Shown: positions 25,809 through 34,844 of the stretch, in pieces
Numbering within the stretch: position 1 is the first letter of the stretch
Layout of the letters: each line of letters starts with the position of its first letter
Assembly (NCBI RefSeq): GCF_009674885.1
Contig: NZ_WKKA01000019.1
Span: forward strand, 1-46,595
Length of the DNA stretch: 46,595 bases
DNA from: Paracoccus sp. S-4012
GTDB taxonomy: Bacteria > Pseudomonadota > Alphaproteobacteria > Rhodobacterales > Rhodobacteraceae
Reading direction: 5' to 3'
Position numbers and translations under genes: made by a program
Notes under the pieces: generated by a model
Told to the model about the DNA's origin: nothing
What the model saw: only the letters and a program-made list of their open reading frames with translations
Databases searched by the model: none

Positions 25809-26217
25809 TCAGCCGAAGAAGCGCGGCCCGGACCAGTGGGCGCCTGTGATTTCGCGGGCGATCGCCGAGAGCGAGTCCCAGTTCCGGCCGTCCCAGCGAT
25901 ATTTATCATCACCGATCTCGACGACATGGGTGGTGCCGTTCCACTCCCGCAGCAACCGGCCTCCGGGCTTCGGCGCCGCTGAGCGCACCCGCGGCTGACG
26001 CTCTATGCCGCGCGCGATCCCTCTGCCGCAACCCCGGCGGCCAGCCGCCGTCCTCCTGCAGCTGCAGCTCGAAGGCGAGGATGCGGCGCATGAACTGCTG
26101 GCTGATTGATGCCGGCGGCAGTTCGCCAATGCTCTCCCGCCATGATGCGCGGGGCGCGGCGCGGTCCAATGCCATGATGTGCTCAACACTCCTGCCCGCA
26201 CCCGTCCGGTCGTCCAT
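25809..26217 (-). pseudogene. DUF2924 protein, frameshifted
   Basis: Two overlapping frames together give a DUF2924 protein: FMRRILAFELQLQEDGGWPPGLRQ in the first and KPGGRLLREWNGTTHVVEIGDDKYRW, LSAIAREITGAHWSGPRFFG in the second, with the shift near 26030. DUF2924 genes sit immediately before large serine recombinases in alphaproteobacterial integrated elements, and this is the same arrangement. Function is unknown. Confidence 0.75.
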
Positions 26218-26610
26218 GGTCCTGCTCCGTTGTCCCCCGCGGTGATCCCGCCTCCGCTACCGAAGCAGGCCCGGGCTCGGTGAGACTGGGAAGTCGAGCG
26301 GATTTAGCGAAAGGTCGAGACCCGGGTAATGCGAGTAACCTTCCAGTGAAGTTATCAACCGGTTGCTCTATTTAAGTTATCTTCTTGACACATGACGATG
26401 CCGGCTTATCTGGCGGGCGCCGGTGTCAGGGATGGCGACGACCACGCTTCTTCTGGGGAGTTGCCTGCTGAGCAGGCGGCGGGGGGACCTCAGGGATGAA
26501 CGGCCTCGCGGATCCTTCGGGTCCGTGGACGTCCCGTTCTGCGCGCCCCATCCGGTGATCCATTCGCTAACGGCCCTTACCGCACCGGGTTTCCCGACGG
26601 CCGGTTTGTC
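26218..26610. other. Gene-free stretch upstream of the recombinase module
   Basis: No supported gene. A locally AT-richer segment (about 26310-26395) may be the promoter region of the DUF2924-recombinase module. Confidence 0.4.
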
Positions 26611-27505
26611 TTAGCTACGCGGCCATGGCCGGGGTTTGCATGGCGGCGTAGAAGTTCGCTTCGGCTTGGGCGGGCGGGATGCTCCCGATCGGCTCGAGAA
26701 GACGCGGTGGTTGAACCAGTCGACCCATTCGAGGGTGGCGTATTCGACGGCCTCAAGGCTGCGCGAGGGTCCACGTCGGTGGATCACCTCGGCTTTTGAA
26801 CAGGCCGTTGATCGTCTCGGCCAGAGCGTTGTCGTAGCGGTTGCCGACGCTGCCGACCGACGGCTCGATCCCGGCCTCGGCCAGACGTTCCGTATAGCGG
26901 ATCGACAGGTATTGCGAACCGCGGTCACGGTGATGGCCAGCCCCATCCCCTTGGCGGGGCGGCGCTCGTGGACCGCCTGCTCCAGGGCATCGAGAACGAA
27001 GCCGGCCTGCGCGGTCGAGCTGACCCGCCAGCCGACGATGCGTCGGGCATAGGCATCGATGGCGAAGGCGACATGGACGAAGCCCTTCCAGGTGGGGACA
27101 CAGGTGAAGTCGCTGATTCAAAGCAGGTTCGCGCCGGCACCCGGAACTGGCGGTTCACCTTGTCGAGCGGACGAGGCGCCGATCTGTCGGGGACCGTCGT
27201 CCGCTGCGGCTTGCCCCGGATGATACCTCGAATGCCCATGTCCTTCATCAGCCTCGCCACCGTGCAACGGGCAATGTCGAAGCCCTCGCGGCCGAGCTGT
27301 CGCCAGACCTTGCGAACGCCGTGGATCCGCCAGTGGGGGCGCAAGGCCTCGTCCCGGCGCGCCCGAGCCGACAGCCGCGCCGGATCAGCCCGCTTCGCCA
27401 GGTGATCGTAACAGGTGGACGGGGCGATCGGCAGGATCGGCGGTCGAGCTCCGCCATCGCAAAATATGCTGACGCCTTGCGCAGGATCTCGTTGGCCTGG
27501 CGGAG
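26611..27505 (-). pseudogene. IS3-family transposase (orfB) remnant
   Basis: Several minus-strand frames assemble into an IS3-type orfB: ANEILRKASAYFAMAELDRR (end of orfA/start region), RIHGVRKVWRQLGREGFDIA, ARCTVARLMKDMGIRGIIRG, then DRGSQYLSIRYTERLAEAGI, NALAETINGLFK and SLEAVEYATLEWVDWFN. At least three frame changes break it. Its upstream end is replaced at about 27506 by an IS21 left end, showing nested insertion. It is a different IS3 subgroup from the element at 29841. Confidence 0.8.
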
Positions 27506-28846
27506 TGTGTTTTGGCGTGCAATTTTGACCCCTTCAGGCGGGGTAATCGGCGCCCAATTTTGACCCCCCTGAGGTTGGGGCAGACCGTCCGTTGCGAGGC
27601 AGCGGACGGAGGGGGAGTTGAAGCGGGTGGATGCGATCGCGCGGGTGCGCCGGGCCTTTCACGTGCAGGGCTGGTCGATGAAGAGGATCGTCCGGGAACT
27701 GCACGTGTCGCGGAACACGGTGCGGAAGCTCCTACGCTCGGATGAGACGGACTTCAGCTACGAGCGCGAACGTCAGCGGCTCCCGCGGATCGGCCCCTGG
27801 CAGGAGCCGCTGGAGAAGATGCTGGCGGTCAACGAGACGAAGCCGGCGCGGGAGCGGCTGACGCTGATCCGGGTGTTCGAGGAGCTGCGGACGCTCGGCC
27901 ACGAGGGCGGCTATGATGCCGTGCGACGGTTTGCGCGACCTGGTCAAAGACCCGCGGCGCGATGACCGCGGACGCCTATGTGCCGCTCTACTACGCCCCC
28001 GGCGAGGCCTGTCAGTTCGACTGGAGCCATGAGGTCGTGCTGATCTCCGGCGTGACAGCCACGGTGAAGGTCGCCCATGTCCGGCTCTGCCACAGCCGGA
28101 TGATGTTCGTTCGAGCCTACATGCGCGAGAGCCATGAGATGGTCTTCGACGCACACGACCGGGCCTTCGCCTTCTTCCGCGGCACCTGCACGCGCGGCAT
28201 CCACGACAACATGAAGACGGCGGTGGAGGCCGTGTTCACCGGCAAGGAGCGGCTCTACAACCGCCGCTTCCTTCAGATGTGCAGCCATTATCTGGTCCAG
28301 CCGCTGGCCTGCACCCCGGCCTCGGGGTGGGAGAAGGGGCAGGTCGAGAACCAGGTCGGGCTGGTTCGGGAACGGTTCTTCACGCCCCGCCTGCGGGTGA
28401 AGAGCCTCGACGAGCTGAACGCCTGACTGACCGACAGATGCGTGGCCAATGCCAAGGCGCATCGCCATCCCGAGAGAGCGCCCGGACCATCTGGGAGATG
28501 TTCGAGGCCGAGCGTCCGCATCTGGTTCGCTACGCCGGCCCGTTCGACGGCTTCCCAGCGTGCCCGCCTCGGTCTCGAAGACCTGCACGGTCCGGTTCGA
28601 CAACAACAAATACTCGGTCCTGGCGACAGCGGTTGGCCGGCCGGTCGAGGTCCATGCCTATGTCGAGCGGATCGTGATCCGGCAGGACGGAGCCATCGTG
28701 GGCGAGCACCGGCGGGTCTTCGGGCCAAGACCGTCGGCGGCATGGCACAGACCGTCCATCGCGGCATCGAGCGGGTGCGCTCCCGCTTCATTCATGACAA
28801 TGGCGGCCAACAATCTCGCCCGACTGCCCCGGCTGCTGGCACCGTG
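27506..28846 (+). mobile_element. IS21-family element, left end plus istA only
   Basis: The left end starts TGTGTTTTGGCGTGC and carries two copies of CAATTTTGACCCC (27520-27532 and 27555-27567, 35 bases apart), the multiple terminal repeats typical of IS21 elements. A broken istA follows; istB and a matching right end are not seen. Confidence 0.7.
27618..28846 (+). pseudogene. istA: IS21 transposase istA, broken
   Basis: The TTG start after GGGGGAG gives an HTH N-terminus (ARVRRAFHVQGWSMKRIVREL, SRNTVRKLLRSDE). A frame change near 27940 leads to the DDE core (YYAPGEACQFDWSHEVVLIS, GIHDNMKTAVEAVF, GWEKGQVENQVGLVRERFF). A TGA ends this at 28426, and a further frame gives the C-terminus (VRFDNNKYSVLATAVGRPVE, AYVERIVIRQDGAIVGEHRR). 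With two or more shifts it is inactive. Confidence 0.85.
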
Positions 28847-29298
28847 AAGTCGAAAGAGGCGGGCGGAACTGTTCACCCCTCGTCAGGACCTGTCTGGATA
28901 CCCAAGCTTTCCATCGGCAGGCCGGGAAACCGTTCCCACGCCTCCACTAATTCAGCAGCCTGCTAAGGCTCCTCGATGGCGTCGTAGCAGCGGCGCGATC
29001 TCCGTCGAACGGGGCGCACAATCCGGTGACTGATTCCTCGAAGGCATTCGCTATCCTCGCGTGGTGTTGTCATGTGTGGACGGCTCCGGTGACGCAAGGG
29101 CGATTAAGGGGCTGAGATGATCGATGCGGGTACGGTCATGTGTCCGGCCTGTCGGCGCGGCACGCTGGCCGCTGGCCCTGATGATGTCCGCATGCCGGGC
29201 TCCCGATCAGAGGAGCGGACTCGAAGTCCGGACAACGCCCCGGGGTGTGCCTTGGCCGCGGCTACCGTTCGATCCTCATCCTGCCTCCGGTCCCTGCA
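28847..29298. other. Gene-free junction between IS21 and IS110 remnants
   Basis: About 450 bases with only short, low-credibility reading frames. No istB, no IS ends recognised. Confidence 0.4.
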
Positions 29299-29840
29299 TC
29301 ACACCGGCCGGGTTACCCCGACCGGATCGGGTGAGACCCTGAAATGAGCCTGATAGGTGCCGCCGCGCGCCATGAGGGCCCAGACGATGCGAGCGGTCTT
29401 GTTAGCGACGCCAACGGTGACGAGCCGCGCCGGCTTGCGGTCCAACAGGGCGCGCAGCCAGGGTGCCGTGTCGTTGCGAGTTGCACGGCGCACGACCGAG
29501 GTCGCGCCGACCACCAGCAGGTGCCTGAGATAGCCGTTGCCCATGCGCGAGATCGATCCCAGCCGTGGCTTGCCGCCCGTGGAGTTCTGGCGCGGCACCA
29601 GCCCCAGGAAGGCTGCGAGATCCCGGCCGGAGCGAAATGCCGCCGGGTTCTCGATGCTGGCAGAGAGCGCCGTGGCAGTCAGAATGCCGACACCCGGAAT
29701 GGTTTCCAGCCGCTGGCTGGTCGGATCGGATCGATTCCAGGCGATCAGCTTGCGCTCGAGTGCCCGGATTCCCTTGCCAAGGCTTTCCAACTGGGCGGCG
29801 AATACCTGGAGGGTCGAGCGCAGCAACTCGGGCAGCCGGC
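29299..29840 (-). pseudogene. IS110-family transposase, C-terminal half
   Basis: The minus-strand frame gives the C-terminal transposase_20-type domain of IS110 elements: LETIPGVGILTATALSASIE, FRSGRDLAAFLGLVPRQNST, GGKPRLGSISRMGNGYLRHL, ANKTARIVWALMARGGTY. The N-terminal part is cut off exactly at 29840/29841, where an IS3 element begins. A six-codon N-terminal stub (MSVSTI) lies on the far side of that element at 31104-31088, so the middle of the gene was deleted. Confidence 0.85.
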
Positions 29841-29906
29841 TGACCTGCCCCCCGTAAGCTCCCTCGCCGTGATGTAGAGTCTGCCCGACCTGAAGGAGCA
29901 GACGAG

Positions 29907-30170
29907 ATGAGGAAAAGCCGCTTCACCGATGCGCAGATCATCGGGATGATCAAGGAACAGGAAGCCGGGATGGCGACGGCGGAGGTGTGCCGCAGGCACG
30001 GGCTCAGCCCGGCGACGTTCTACAAGCTGAAGGCACGGTATGGCGGGATGGACGTGTCCGACACAAGACGCCTGAAGCAGCTCGAGGACGAGAATGCCAG
30101 GCTGAAGCGCCTGCTCGCGGAGGCCATGCTCGACAACGTCGCGCTGAAGGACCTCCTGGGAAAGAGCTGA
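29907..30170 (+). CDS. IS3-family transposase OrfA
   Basis: An 87-residue OrfA with an N-terminal helix-turn-helix (RFTDAQIIGMIKEQEAGMAT, AEVCRRHGLSPATFYKLKAR) and a C-terminal leucine zipper (RLKQLEDENARLKRLLAEAM) used for multimerisation and binding to IS ends. GAAGGAG precedes the ATG. OrfB lies in the -1 frame, as expected for OrfAB production by ribosomal frameshifting in this family. It appears intact. Confidence 0.92.
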   Translation: MRKSRFTDAQIIGMIKEQEAGMATAEVCRRHGLSPATFYKLKARYGGMDVSDTRRLKQLEDENARLKRLLAEAMLDNVALKDLLGKS

Positions 30171-30178
30171 CGACGCCA

Positions 30179-31061
30179 ATGGCGCGGCGGGATGCGGCGC
30201 TCCGGGCGATGCGGGATCATGACGTCTCGCAGCGCCGGGCCTGTGCCCTGGTTGGTGTCGATCCGAAGACGGCGCGGCGGGAGCGACCGCCCGACAACCC
30301 GGAAATCCGCAAGGAAATGGGCGAGATCGCCGAGAAGCGCCGCAGGTTCGGCTATCGCCGGATCGGCATCCTGCTCGAGCGCCAGGGCATGACCATGAAC
30401 CACAAGAAGCTCTACCGTCTGTATCGCGAGGAAGGCCTGTCGGTCCGGCGCCGGCGTGGCCGCAAGCGCGCCCGCGGCACCCGATCGCCAATCCCAGAGG
30501 CCCTGCGCCCCAACCAGCGCTGGTCGATGGACTTCGTGTCGGACACGTTCGGGGCATCGCGCCGGTTCCGCATCCTGGCCGTGAACGACGATTGCTGCCG
30601 CGAGAACCTCGCCCTGATCGCCGATACCAGCCTCTCCGGCGCCCGGGTCGCGCGGGAACTGGACGCGCTGCTGCGGCTCTACGGCAAGCCCCAGACCATC
30701 GTCAGCGACAACGGAACCGAGTTCACCAGCAAGGCCATTTCTCAGATGGGCCAAGGACAACGACGTCGCCTGGCATTACATCGATCCCGGCAAGCCCCAG
30801 CAGAATGGCTTCATCGAAAGCTTCAACGGCAGCCTGCGCGACGAGTGCCTCAATGAGGAGATCTTCGACAGCCTGGCCGATGCGCGCCGCAAGCTGGCGC
30901 TGTGGCGCTACGACTACAACCATGTCAGGCCGCATTCCTCGCTCGGCGGAATGGCCCCGTCACAAGCGCGCCGGGCACTTGAGCAATCCGTGAGCTCCGC
31001 GCCCGGCGCGCTTGCCCAACCCGAAACCGACCAATACCAAGTCCAAGGACTCTCGTCATGA
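30179..31061 (+). pseudogene. IS3-family transposase OrfB, single-base frameshift
   Basis: OrfB holds the DDE integrase core: QRWSMDFVSDTF (first Asp), [15 protein letters not shown] (second Asp), then after a one-base insertion (extra T at about 30737-30740) the next frame gives [20 protein letters not shown] (Glu) and [20 protein letters not shown]. The frame break between the second Asp and the Glu inactivates this copy unless it is a sequencing error. The stop of the restored frame is at 31059-31061. Confidence 0.88.
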
Positions 31062-31087
31062 TCGAGGGACGCCGGGGGGGCAGGTCA

Positions 31088-31514
31088 ATGGTAGAAACAG
31101 ACATGTGGGCGGCTCCCTCTGTTGGACGCTTCGACAGCAATCCAACCTTGGCACATCGCGATGCCGTCGGGGGAGCCGTCCACACCATCAGAGCAACCGG
31201 CCGTGCTACACTGAAGCCGTGGGTAGTGAGCGGGTGGGCGGCGGCCTGGAGGAAGCATTTCCCTCTCTGTACAATTCCTTATAATCCTTGAAAACCGGGC
31301 AGAGTGAAGGAAGCTAACACCATCTGATTCTGGCAACACCCTTTTATCGATCCTCAAAGACCCACCCTGACACATCCATGCCGTCGCGGGGCGATCCCAT
31401 CATCAGAGCCTGATGAGGCGGTAAGCAGCGTTGTTCCCCTGATTCCGCGACTCGCCCGACGACCCGGGCCGGGCCCCACAGGCGGCCGGAGCAAGCCTTC
31501 GCAAACCGCCGCGG
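31088..31514. other. IS110 5' stub and gene-free stretch
   Basis: 31104-31088 (minus) reads ATG TCT GTT TCT ACC AT, giving MSVSTI, the usual first residues of an IS110-group transposase, cut by the IS3 end. The rest up to the LysR stop shows no supportable gene. Confidence 0.45.
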
Positions 31515-32453
31515 CTATGGGCCCGGCTCGATCACGCACTCGAGCTCGCCCGCCGTCACCGCTACAGCCTTGCGGAGCTCGGCTAGGACCAGGGCCGCGG
31601 CGGGCAGAAGTGGGCGGGCGGCGCGGCGCAGGACGCTGAGGTCGCGAAACATCGGCGGGAGGTGCAGGCCGACGGGCCGCAAGAGGCCCATCTGCTGCTC
31701 CTGCCGGAAGGCCATCGCGGGAAGGCCCGTGAGGAAGTCCGACGAGGCGACCGTCAGCTTCAGCGTGTTCATCGAATTGGCCGAGACGCTCGGCTGCGGC
31801 GGCTCGCAGCCCTCGGCGAGGAACATGCGGCGCAGTTCCAGCAGCAGCGCGTTGCCGCGCTCGGGCATGATCCAGGGCCAGGCGCTGAGGTCGGAAAGGC
31901 TACACTCCCCCCCGGCGGCGGGATGGCCGGGGCGGGCGATGATGAACATCTGCTCGCGCAGCAGGTCGCTGGCGGTGATCGTCTCGCTGGCTTGCGCCGG
32001 CAGCGCGCTCGCCACCGCGAAGTCGATATGGCCGTGCTCGAGGTCGGCCACGAGCTGACGGCTCGAGGCCTCGACGACGTGGATCTGGATGTCGGGCGCG
32101 CGCTGCAGCGCGGCGGCGAAAACCTTGGGGAGCAGATAGACCGAGGCGCTGGGCAGGATGCCGACCCGGGCCACCCCGCGCGCCGCGCCCCGCAGCAGGT
32201 TCAGGTCCTCGATGGTGCGGTTGGCGTCGGCTTGCAGGATGCGGGCATGCGGCAGGAAGGCCTCACCGAATGCGGTCAGATCCATGCCTTGCGTGTGGCG
32301 CACGAAGAGCGCGCCGCCGAGCCGTTCCTCGAGCCGCTTCAGCGAGCGGCTCAGCGCCGGCTGGCTCAGCGAGAGCGCTGCCGCGGCGCTGCCGAGGCTG
32401 CCCAGTTCGGCGACCTTCAGGAAGTAGGAAATCTCACGAAGACTGAGGTCCAT
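31515..32453 (-). CDS. LysR-family transcriptional regulator
   Basis: A 312-residue regulator with the LysR winged helix at residues 1-62 (MDLSLREISYFLKVAELGSL, LSLSQPALSRSLKRLEERLG) and a periplasmic-binding-like effector domain from about 90 (GVARVGILPSASVYLLPKVF, FIIARPGHPAAG). The start at 32453 gives a standard LysR N-terminus; a longer upstream start adds 24 unrelated residues. It is transcribed divergently from the amidohydrolase-TRAP operon, the classic layout in which the regulator controls the neighbour with a pathway metabolite as co-inducer. The effector is unknown. Confidence 0.93.
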   Translation of the reverse strand: MDLSLREISYFLKVAELGSLGSAAAALSLSQPALSRSLKRLEERLGGALFVRHTQGMDLTAFGEAFLPHARILQADANRTIEDLNLLRGAARGVARVGILPSASVYLLPKVFAAALQRAPDIQIHVVEASSRQLVADLEHGHIDFAVASALPAQASETITASDLLREQMFIIARPGHPAAGGECSLSDLSAWPWIMPERGNALLLELRRMFLAEGCEPPQPSVSANSMNTLKLTVASSDFLTGLPAMAFRQEQQMGLLRPVGLHLPPMFRDLSVLRRAARPLLPAAALVLAELRKAVAVTAGELECVIEPGP

Positions 32454-32538
32454 GCGGAACCGCCATGACAGGGGGGGAAGCTTGCGGGGAGCGGCGCCGA
32501 GCAGCGTTCCCGTCGCCCTCGGCAAGAGGGTATTTTAA

Positions 32539-32555
32539 GCATGAAAGGGTCATGC
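32539..32555. promoter_or_regulatory. Candidate LysR operator palindrome
   Basis: GCATGA-AAGGG-TCATGC is a perfect 6-base dyad in the AT-richer part of the divergent LysR/amidohydrolase spacer. The length and symmetry suit a LysR-type recognition site, though the strict T-N11-A form is not met. Assignment is by position and symmetry. Confidence 0.45.
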
Positions 32556-32664
32556 ACAAGATGTATGGGTTTCGTTCCACAAGGCATTGGCCGCGGCGCG
32601 CCTCCCCTGCCTAGGGTCGTCAATGCGGCCAAGTGACGCCGCGTCTTCGACGGAGTGGCTGGGC

Positions 32665-33867
32665 TTGCGTACGGCATACACGGGTTGCGACATCATCGAC
32701 GGCACCGGCAAGCGGTTCCGCGGCTTCCTCACCGTCGAGGACGGCCGGATCGCCAGCATCGGCGAGGGCGAGCTGCCCGAAAGCACCGGCGCGGCCGAGC
32801 GGCGCGACCTGACCGGCAAGACCGTGCTGCCCGGCTTCATCGACTGCCACGTCCACCTCCGCAACGACGGCATCGCCGATCCCCGCGCGCAGGCGGCGGC
32901 CGACACCGACGCCGTGGCGACCCTGCGCTCGGCCCGCAACGCCCGGCGCACGCTCGAGGCGGGAATCACCACGATTCGCGACTGCGGCTCGCGCGGGGGG
33001 ATCGACTTCTCGCTGCGCGCGGCCGCGGCACAGGGGCTCTGCGAGACGCCGCGGATGATGCTGAGCGGGCTGATGATCTGCATGACCGGCGGCCACGGCT
33101 ATACGCTGGGCGTCGAGGCGGACGGTCCCGACGCGCTGCGCCGCGCGGCGCGGGCGCAGATCAAGGCGGGCGCCGATAACGTGAAGCTGATCGCCTCGGG
33201 CGGCATCCTCTCGCCCGGCTCCGAGATCGGCGCGCCGCAGTTCACCGTCGAGGAGATGACGGCGGCCGTCGAGGAGGCCCATGCCGCCGGCAAGACCGCC
33301 TGCGCCCATGCCCACGGGACGCGGGCGATCAAGAACGCGGTGCGCGCCGGCGTCGACTCGGTCGAGCATGGCTACCTGATCGACGACGAGGGCATCGAGC
33401 TGATGATCGAGCGCGGCACCTATCTGGTGGCGACCTCCTCGGCGGTCCGCAACGTGGTGCGCCACGGCACCGCCGCCGGCATCCGGCCGCATGTGGTGGC
33501 CAAGGCCGAAGCCGCGATCGAGCAGCATGTCGAGGGCTTCAAGCGCGCGTACAAGGCGGGCGTGCGGATGGCGATGGGCACCGACTCGGGCGTGCCCTTC
33601 ACCGACCACGGAAACAACCTCGACGAACTGGTCTATCTGGTCGAGATGGGCGTGCCGCCGATGGAGGCGATCACGATCGCCACGCTGAACAGCGCCTGCC
33701 TGCTGAAGATGGACGACCGCATCGGCAGCCTCGAAGCCGGCAAGCGCGCGGATTTCGTCGTCGTGGACGGCGATCCGGTGGCGGACATCGCGATCCTGCA
33801 GGACCGCAGCCGCATCCTCGAGGTGGTCCTCGACGGCAGGACGATGGTCAGCCGCCAGGCGGCCTGA
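32665..33867 (+). CDS. Metal-dependent amidohydrolase (imidazolonepropionase/prolidase-like), paralogue 1
   Basis: An approximately 400-residue amidohydrolase-superfamily enzyme (COG1228-like group, which includes Xaa-Pro dipeptidases and Xaa-Arg/Lys carboxypeptidases). Binuclear metal ligands are visible: FIDCHVHLR (His62, His64), carboxylated Lys in NVKLIASGG, AHAHG, VEHGY, and Asp in MGTDSGVPF. No signal peptide is seen, so it is probably cytoplasmic. I prefer the TTG at 32665 (GGAG upstream; aligns with paralogue 2); ATG at 32623 or 32587 would add 14 or 26 residues. It heads an eight-gene operon. Likely hydrolyses a C-terminal amide or peptide bond; substrate unknown. Confidence 0.87.
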   Translation: MRTAYTGCDIIDGTGKRFRGFLTVEDGRIASIGEGELPESTGAAERRDLTGKTVLPGFIDCHVHLRNDGIADPRAQAAADTDAVATLRSARNARRTLEAGITTIRDCGSRGGIDFSLRAAAAQGLCETPRMMLSGLMICMTGGHGYTLGVEADGPDALRRAARAQIKAGADNVKLIASGGILSPGSEIGAPQFTVEEMTAAVEEAHAAGKTACAHAHGTRAIKNAVRAGVDSVEHGYLIDDEGIELMIERGTYLVATSSAVRNVVRHGTAAGIRPHVVAKAEAAIEQHVEGFKRAYKAGVRMAMGTDSGVPFTDHGNNLDELVYLVEMGVPPMEAITIATLNSACLLKMDDRIGSLEAGKRADFVVVDGDPVADIAILQDRSRILEVVLDGRTMVSRQAA

Positions 33868-33896
33868 ACAGACAGTTGCAACGGAGAGTGGACGAC

Positions 33897-34844
33897 ATGG
33901 ACAAGGCTGAAAAGATCTGGATCGACGGCGAGATCGTTCCGTGGGACGCGGCCCAGGTCCATCTGGTCAGCAACACGCTGCATTACGGCTTCGGCGTGTT
34001 CGAGGGCATCCGCGCCTACAAGACCGACCGCGGCCCGGCCGTGTTCCGCCTGCGCGAGCATTTGGTGCGGCTGAAGAACTCGGCCCGCATCCTCGGCTTC
34101 GAGATCCCGCAGTCGGTCGAGGAAATGACCGAGGCCACCTGCGACATCATCCGCGCCAACGGCTTCGAGCAGTGCTACATCCGCCCGCTGGCCTTCCTCG
34201 GCGAGGGCGGCATGGGGCTCTCCTACGAGGAAGCGCCCGTCCGGCTGCTGATCGCGACCTGGTTCTGGGGCGAATATGTCGGCCAGGGCACGCTGGAGAA
34301 CGGCAGCCGGGTCCGCGTCTCGACCTACAACCGCCACCACATCAACACCAACATGGCCAAGGCCAAGGCCTGCGGCAACTACATGCTGTTCCAGATGGCG
34401 CGCACCGAGGCCAAGCGCGACGGCTATGACGAGGCGCTGCTGCTGGACACCGACGGCCATGTGGCCGAGGGCTCGGTCGAGCACATCTTCCTCGTGCGCG
34501 ACGGCAGGCTGGTCACGCCGCCGCTGACGCATCTGCTGGAAGGCATCACCCGCGACACCGTCATCATTCTCGCCCGCGAGATGGGGCTGGAGGTCCGCGA
34601 GGAGCTGTTCTCGCGCGATCACGTCCTGACCAGCGACGAGGCCTTCTTCGTCGGCACCGGGGCCGAGGTGACGCCGGTGGTCGAGGTTGACCGCCGCAAG
34701 ATCGGCGACGGCAAGCGCGGGCCGGTCACGAAGAAGATCCAGGACGCCTATTTCGATCTGGTCTACGGCCGCAGCGACACCCATCCCGAGTGGCTGACCT
34801 ATGTCGAGGACGTGACCAATGCCGCCGCCGCTGCCGCCGAGTGA
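33897..34844 (+). CDS. Branched-chain-type aminotransferase (fold-type IV)
   Basis: A 315-residue PLP enzyme of fold type IV closest to IlvE: VSNTLHYGFGVFEGIRAY, CYIRPLAFLGEGGMGL, NMAKAKACGNYMLFQMA with the PLP lysine at about K157, and VAEGSVEHIFLVRDG, TSDEAFFVGTGAEVTPV. It transfers the amino group of an amino acid, probably branched-chain or similar, to 2-oxoglutarate. In this operon a catabolic role on amino acids released by the hydrolases is more likely than biosynthesis, but that is inference. The ATG at 33897 has GGAG 10 bases upstream; the M24 gene overlaps its end by 26 bases. Confidence 0.9.
   Translation: MDKAEKIWIDGEIVPWDAAQVHLVSNTLHYGFGVFEGIRAYKTDRGPAVFRLREHLVRLKNSARILGFEIPQSVEEMTEATCDIIRANGFEQCYIRPLAFLGEGGMGLSYEEAPVRLLIATWFWGEYVGQGTLENGSRVRVSTYNRHHINTNMAKAKACGNYMLFQMARTEAKRDGYDEALLLDTDGHVAEGSVEHIFLVRDGRLVTPPLTHLLEGITRDTVIILAREMGLEVREELFSRDHVLTSDEAFFVGTGAEVTPVVEVDRRKIGDGKRGPVTKKIQDAYFDLVYGRSDTHPEWLTYVEDVTNAAAAAAE

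Larger units (their letters stand above)
29841..31087 (+). mobile_element. IS3-family element, copy 1 (both ends present)
   Basis: The element is 1247 bases long. The left end TGACCTGCCCCCCGTAAGCT matches the reverse complement of the right end, TGACCTGCCCCCCCGGCGTC, followed in both by CCTCG; the ends are TG...CA. It carries orfA and a frameshifted orfB. No target duplication is visible (GGC before, ATG after), in line with a deletion beside the insertion. The left 134 bases recur at 46462 with a one-base difference. Confidence 0.85.

Noticed and set aside
29117..29347. Short open frame in the IS junction (MIDAGTVMCPACRRG...)
   Set aside because: The CPAC pair looks zinc-like, but there is no ribosome-binding site, no continuation and no family; it lies in IS debris.
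29841..31087. Target-site duplication of the IS3 copy
   Set aside because: Bases on the two sides (GGC and ATG) do not repeat; an adjacent deletion explains this better.
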